The notes beneath the pieces were generated by a model. That model saw nothing but the letters and a program-made list of their open reading frames with translations, ran no database searches and was not told where the DNA came from. A stretch of 9,690 nt of DNA from an uncultured Coriobacteriia bacterium (GTDB lineage Bacteria; Actinomycetota; Coriobacteriia; Coriobacteriales; QAMH01), in NCBI GenBank assembly GCA_902493755.1, contig CABURF010000023.1:1-9690 (forward strand), read 5' to 3'. This document shows, piece after piece, positions 6,640-9,690 of the stretch; position 1 is the stretch's first letter, and every line of letters begins with the position of its first letter. The position numbers were made by a program, and so were the translations under genes.

Positions 6640-7886
6640 GAGAGATCACGTCCCTGCAAATCATCCGATGCCGAGATGACCTGGTAGCCGATGCGATAAT
6701 CATCGAGCGCCCCAAGCTGCACGACATGGCGCTCGAGATCGCGATCCACGAGACGATGGGGCACGGCACACACCATGAACGGGTTCTTGCGTGATTGCCT
6801 CGCCATGATGACGGTTCCCACCATGTCAGTGCCCACGTTTGCCGTGCATACGACGACATTGTTCTGCGCCTGCCTGTTGAGGGCAATCTGCTGGACATGC
6901 TCGATCGTCTGCTGCTTTACGAGTTCGTCACCAGTGGCCTGGGGCATCTCGGCCACGAGGTTGAGCAGCGCCGCCTCGTCCCAAGCTCCCAGGTTTCGCC
7001 TCTCGCCGAAGCGGTTGGTATAGCAAATCTCGGTGTCCAGCCCCTTGGAACGAGCGTAGTCCGCAACGCAGAGCGCGCTTTCGATCACCGCGTCCCTCAG
7101 CTCCATGGACTCGTCGACATCCTGACCGGAAACGTGGAAATCCATGACCACGATCACACCCGGACTGATGGTCTTCTCGAAGAGGCGCGTCAGATATTGC
7201 CCGGATCGCGCCGAGAGCTTCCAGTGAATGGTCTTGAGGGGGTCTCCGGGCTCGTAGTCCCTCACGTAGGCGTAGTCGAGAGAATCGGCGAGCGCCGTCT
7301 TGAGAATCTTGAAGTTCTCGACCTCGGAATCGTCGGAGAACTCGAGGGAGCCAAGCTTGGGAACCCTGGGCATGACGCAAATGTGGCTGGTCTTCTCGAC
7401 CACCGTCTTGCGTTCGAAGAGTCCGAGGAAGTCCGTGATGACAATGCGCCTCAAGCCGGCCTGAAACATGCCCACGTGTTCGAGGGGGACATTGAAGGGA
7501 ACCTCGCATTTGGCATGGGGGCCCAAGGTGAGCGATGTCGTGCTCGCCTGGGCAACATCGCCGTTGACATCAGAGACGAAGAGCTCCACGGAGACGTTGA
7601 GCAAGACGAGCAGGCTGCGGTTCTCGAACTCGACGGAGAACGGAACGCTGTCTCCACGCGTGCAGTAGGTGGTATCCGCCGTCTCGTAGAACCTGAGGGA
7701 GCGCCGGGCAACGGAGACGTAGGTAAACGCAAGCGCGATGAGGACGATGACGCTGAACAGCGGCATCCATCCCAGCGCCGTCGCGCGATGCTCGTCGTCA
7801 CCGATGACGAGCGCCATGAACAGGCATGCCGCGAGAATGAGGACGCAGATGGCGGCCTTGATGATCTTGCGCCTAGTCAAGGTCAC
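6636..7886 (-). CDS. DUF58 domain protein
   Basis: The protein has about 416 residues. Two N-terminal membrane segments (about 9-29 and 41-58) are followed by a beta-rich region and the DUF58 signature YVRDYEPGD (207-215) and IHWKLSAR (220-227). A strand VIVVMDF (245-251) then opens a VWA-like fold. The metal-site motif DxSxS of VWA domains reads DFHVS here, so the first Ser is replaced. DUF58 proteins usually partner with MoxR ATPases; one is encoded convergently about 1.4 kb away. The frame has no ATG near its beginning: the choices are TTG 7892, GTG 7889, GTG 7886 and TTG 7880. I chose GTG 7886 because GAG (7896-7894) lies 7 nt upstream. All but the last of these choices overlap the ABC ATPase gene by 14-20 bp. 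The stop overlaps the next start as ATGA. Family assignment is firm; the start is not. Confidence 0.88.
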   Translation of the reverse strand: MTLTRRKIIKAAICVLILAACLFMALVIGDDEHRATALGWMPLFSVIVLIALAFTYVSVARRSLRFYETADTTYCTRGDSVPFSVEFENRSLLVLLNVSVELFVSDVNGDVAQASTTSLTLGPHAKCEVPFNVPLEHVGMFQAGLRRIVITDFLGLFERKTVVEKTSHICVMPRVPKLGSLEFSDDSEVENFKILKTALADSLDYAYVRDYEPGDPLKTIHWKLSARSGQYLTRLFEKTISPGVIVVMDFHVSGQDVDESMELRDAVIESALCVADYARSKGLDTEICYTNRFGERRNLGAWDEAALLNLVAEMPQATGDELVKQQTIEHVQQIALNRQAQNNVVVCTANVGTDMVGTVIMARQSRKNPFMVCAVPHRLVDRDLERHVVQLGALDDYRIGYQVISASDDLQGRDLS

Positions 7887-8649
7887 CACCAAACTCGGGG
7901 GCGCAGGTGCGCATGATCTCCTGGTTGTCGTGGGTGAACTCCACGAGTTTCACGTTGACGCCATAGGCATCCGAGATATTGGCACGCGTGATCACATCGT
8001 AGGCATTTCCGAAGACCATGGGCTTTTTCTTCATGAACAGCGCATGGTCGGGGTTGTGCGTGACCATCATGACGCCGTAGCCTGACGTCGCGAGTTGCCT
8101 GATCTTCTCGATGACGCGCACGGCATTACCGTAATCGAGGGCCGCCGTCGGCTCGTCGAGGATGAGCATGGCGGGTTCCTGGGCAAGGGCACGGGCGAAC
8201 ATGACAAGCTGGAGCTCGCCTCCCGAAATGTCGACATAGGGAACATCCCTCAGATGGCGAATGCCCATCTCCTCCATCGCGTTCTCGACGATGTTCTTGT
8301 CCTTGCGCGACGGCTGTCCTCCCAGGGCGCGTACCTTGCCTGAGCGTCCGAGCATGACCACTTCCTTGACGAGGAACGGAAACGGCTGCTGATGGTTCTG
8401 GGCGACATAGGCCACGTTCTGGGAGAGCTTCTTGGCATCCCAGCGAGTCATGTCCTCGCCATCGAAGAGAATCGACCCGGCCTTGAGCGGATTGAGACCG
8501 AGTATGGTCTTGATGAGCGTCGACTTTCCGCAGCCGTTGGGCCCGAGCACGCAGCAGACCTCCCCGCCCGCCACGGAGAGGTTCACCCGCGTCTGGAGAG
8601 GATCCATGTGCGGATACCCTATGGCAGCATCTCTCACGACCAGTTTCAT
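7873..8649 (-). CDS. ABC importer ATP-binding protein, FecE/BtuD-like
   Basis: This 258-residue cytosolic ATPase would power the FecCD-type permease encoded just upstream. It has Walker A GPNGCGKST (36-44), Q-loop Q84, a signature motif ISGGE (141-145) in place of LSGGQ, Walker B MLILDEPTAALD (161-172, catalytic E166) and the H-loop H198 in MMVTHNPDHAL. Length and the LKAGSILFDGEDM region fit the iron-siderophore/heme/cobalamin importer ATPases. The ATG at 8649 has an excellent Shine-Dalgarno GGAGGA (8661-8656) 6 nt upstream and overlaps the permease stop as ATGA. The tail beyond 230 (NVKLVEFTHDN) also resembles FecE-like proteins. The substrate cannot be read from the sequence. Confidence 0.92.
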   Translation of the reverse strand: MKLVVRDAAIGYPHMDPLQTRVNLSVAGGEVCCVLGPNGCGKSTLIKTILGLNPLKAGSILFDGEDMTRWDAKKLSQNVAYVAQNHQQPFPFLVKEVVMLGRSGKVRALGGQPSRKDKNIVENAMEEMGIRHLRDVPYVDISGGELQLVMFARALAQEPAMLILDEPTAALDYGNAVRVIEKIRQLATSGYGVMMVTHNPDHALFMKKKPMVFGNAYDVITRANISDAYGVNVKLVEFTHDNQEIMRTCAPEFGGDLD

Positions 8650-9690
8650 AGCTCGTCCTCCATGCGTCTTTGCTGCAGCGCCGCGACCAAGAGAAAGATG
8701 GGAAGCGCGACGATGCTCACGACATTGCCGATGGCGATACCGTCGCCGACAAAGGGTATGAGGTCGGCGACGTCACGGCATAGAACCAAGAAGATGGTGC
8801 CGATGCAGAAGTTGCCGGCAAGCTGGTGGGCAAACGAGCACCCGAACCACCTGCGCGTGAGGAACGGAATGATGAGCGTCACCAGCCCGACTGCTCCGGT
8901 GTGTATCTGCGCCGCCAGAACCATGATGGCGCCGCAAACGAGAGCCACGGACCTCAGGCGGGAGTAGTTGAGCCCCCAGAGCTTGATCTCGTCTTCGTCG
9001 AAGGGAAGGGCGTTGAGATGATGGCGTAGGAGGTAGACGGGGACGATCGTGGCAATGGTCGCGATGCCGAGGCAGGCCCACGAAAGCGGCGAGGTGTCCA
9101 CGACGAGCATCTCCGAGATGGTGAAGTAGGTCTGATAGGCCGACTCGTCCATGACGAACAAGGTCACGTAGCTAATGACCAAGCCAAAGAGCTGGCTCAC
9201 GATGGAACCTATGAGAAGCATGCTGACAACATCGAGGCTTTTCGCAGGGCCGGACATCTTCTTGGCGATGAGCAGCACGAAGACGAGGATGATGATGCCA
9301 AACCCATAGCAGAGCAGGTAGCGTTGACCGATCATGAGCGGCGCTGCCGAACCATAGACCAAGACGAGGACCATGACGCCAAACCCCGTGCCAGTCGACA
9401 CGCCCAGAAGGCCGGGGCCGGCAATGGGATTCCTGAAGACGCTCTGGTAGAGCATGCCCGATATGGACAGGAGCATACCGCAGATTATGGTGACGACCAG
9501 CACGGCCGCGCGCTCGGGTATGGCCCAGTAACCCGCGACGTTGTCGGTGAGCCACTGGTTGCTATCGGGGGCGATGAAATGCGTCGCCTCGGCGACGAAG
9601 TTCTTGGCATGGTAGAAGAGCACGCGCAAGACCTCGCCGGGATTGTAGAAGCCGTATTCGTGAGCGCCTACGTAGTAATGCCCCTGAGCG
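8646..9690 (-). CDS. FecCD-family ABC importer permease (5' end off window)
   Basis: The frame is open to the right edge and has no stop or ATG between 9629 and 9690, so the true start lies outside; 347 residues are visible. Many hydrophobic segments are present. The FecCD hallmark GMLLSISGMLYQSVFRNPIAG, followed by PGLLGVSTGTGFG, is near visible residues 70-105. Later come the coupling region AAQIHTGAVGLVTLIIPFLTRR (PF instead of the usual PH) and the end motif GDGIAIGNVVSIVALPIFLL (the family usually has LPVGIVTALIGAPFF). The first transmembrane helix is probably missing at the edge. These transporters import iron-siderophores, heme, cobalamin and sometimes molybdate. A substrate-binding protein gene would be expected upstream, beyond the window. 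Translation is coupled to the ABC ATPase by ATGA. Confidence 0.9.
   Translation of the reverse strand, partial: AQGHYYVGAHEYGFYNPGEVLRVLFYHAKNFVAEATHFIAPDSNQWLTDNVAGYWAIPERAAVLVVTIICGMLLSISGMLYQSVFRNPIAGPGLLGVSTGTGFGVMVLVLVYGSAAPLMIGQRYLLCYGFGIIILVFVLLIAKKMSGPAKSLDVVSMLLIGSIVSQLFGLVISYVTLFVMDESAYQTYFTISEMLVVDTSPLSWACLGIATIATIVPVYLLRHHLNALPFDEDEIKLWGLNYSRLRSVALVCGAIMVLAAQIHTGAVGLVTLIIPFLTRRWFGCSFAHQLAGNFCIGTIFLVLCRDVADLIPFVGDGIAIGNVVSIVALPIFLLVAALQQRRMEDEL

Noticed and set aside
5314..6687. Plus-strand frame of 457 codons opposite the TgpA-like gene
   Set aside because: Its translation is rich in Arg, His, Asp and Gln without any fold signal, and it mirrors the codon pattern of the membrane protein on the other strand.
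6795..7916. Plus-strand frame of 373 codons opposite the DUF58 gene
   Set aside because: The DUF58 signature lies on the minus strand. The plus frame has no motif and no ribosome binding site.

Overview
The window is GC-rich, and its genes are packed tightly, with several overlapping by 4 bp. It carries an N-terminal surface-adhesin module of a kind I associate with Gram-positive gut bacteria. It also has a MoeA-like gene and a FecCD-type ABC importer. Together these suggest an actinobacterium of the Coriobacteriia (Eggerthellaceae-like). This placement rests on gene style, not on a marker gene.

Layout. (1) Positions 1-1685, minus strand: the N-terminal 561 residues of a large secreted protein, with a signal peptide, an Ala/Glu/Arg/Gln helix and then an adhesin-like globular module. 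It runs off the left edge. (2) Positions 1686-2088: an AT-rich intergenic stretch with several palindromes and a tandem pair of 15-bp direct repeats. (3) Positions 2089-2682, plus strand: a small P-loop NTPase of the THEP1 type. It is convergent with (4) positions 2734-4119, minus strand: a divergent MoeA-like molybdopterin molybdotransferase. An 8-bp inverted repeat takes in both stop codons. (5) Positions 4120-4309: the divergent promoter region between the moeA-like gene and a MoxR-family AAA+ ATPase (4310-5269, plus strand). (6) Positions 5266-9690, minus strand: a tightly coupled operon, read right to left. It holds a FecCD-type permease (5' end off the window), its ABC ATPase, a DUF58 protein and a membrane protein with a TgpA-like N-terminus and a DUF4129-like tail.

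How they may work together. MoxR ATPases, DUF58 proteins and TgpA-like transglutaminase membrane proteins are commonly encoded side by side in one direction. Here the ATPase is turned round to converge on the other two, and both end genes stop on one CTAG. The TgpA-like protein lacks a transglutaminase core. The DUF58 and TgpA-like genes are also coupled to an ABC importer for a metal chelate, heme or corrinoid. The most interesting reading is a rearranged MoxR/DUF58 module tied to an importer, but the sequence alone does not show its function. No RNA genes, CRISPR arrays, insertion sequences or integrases were found.
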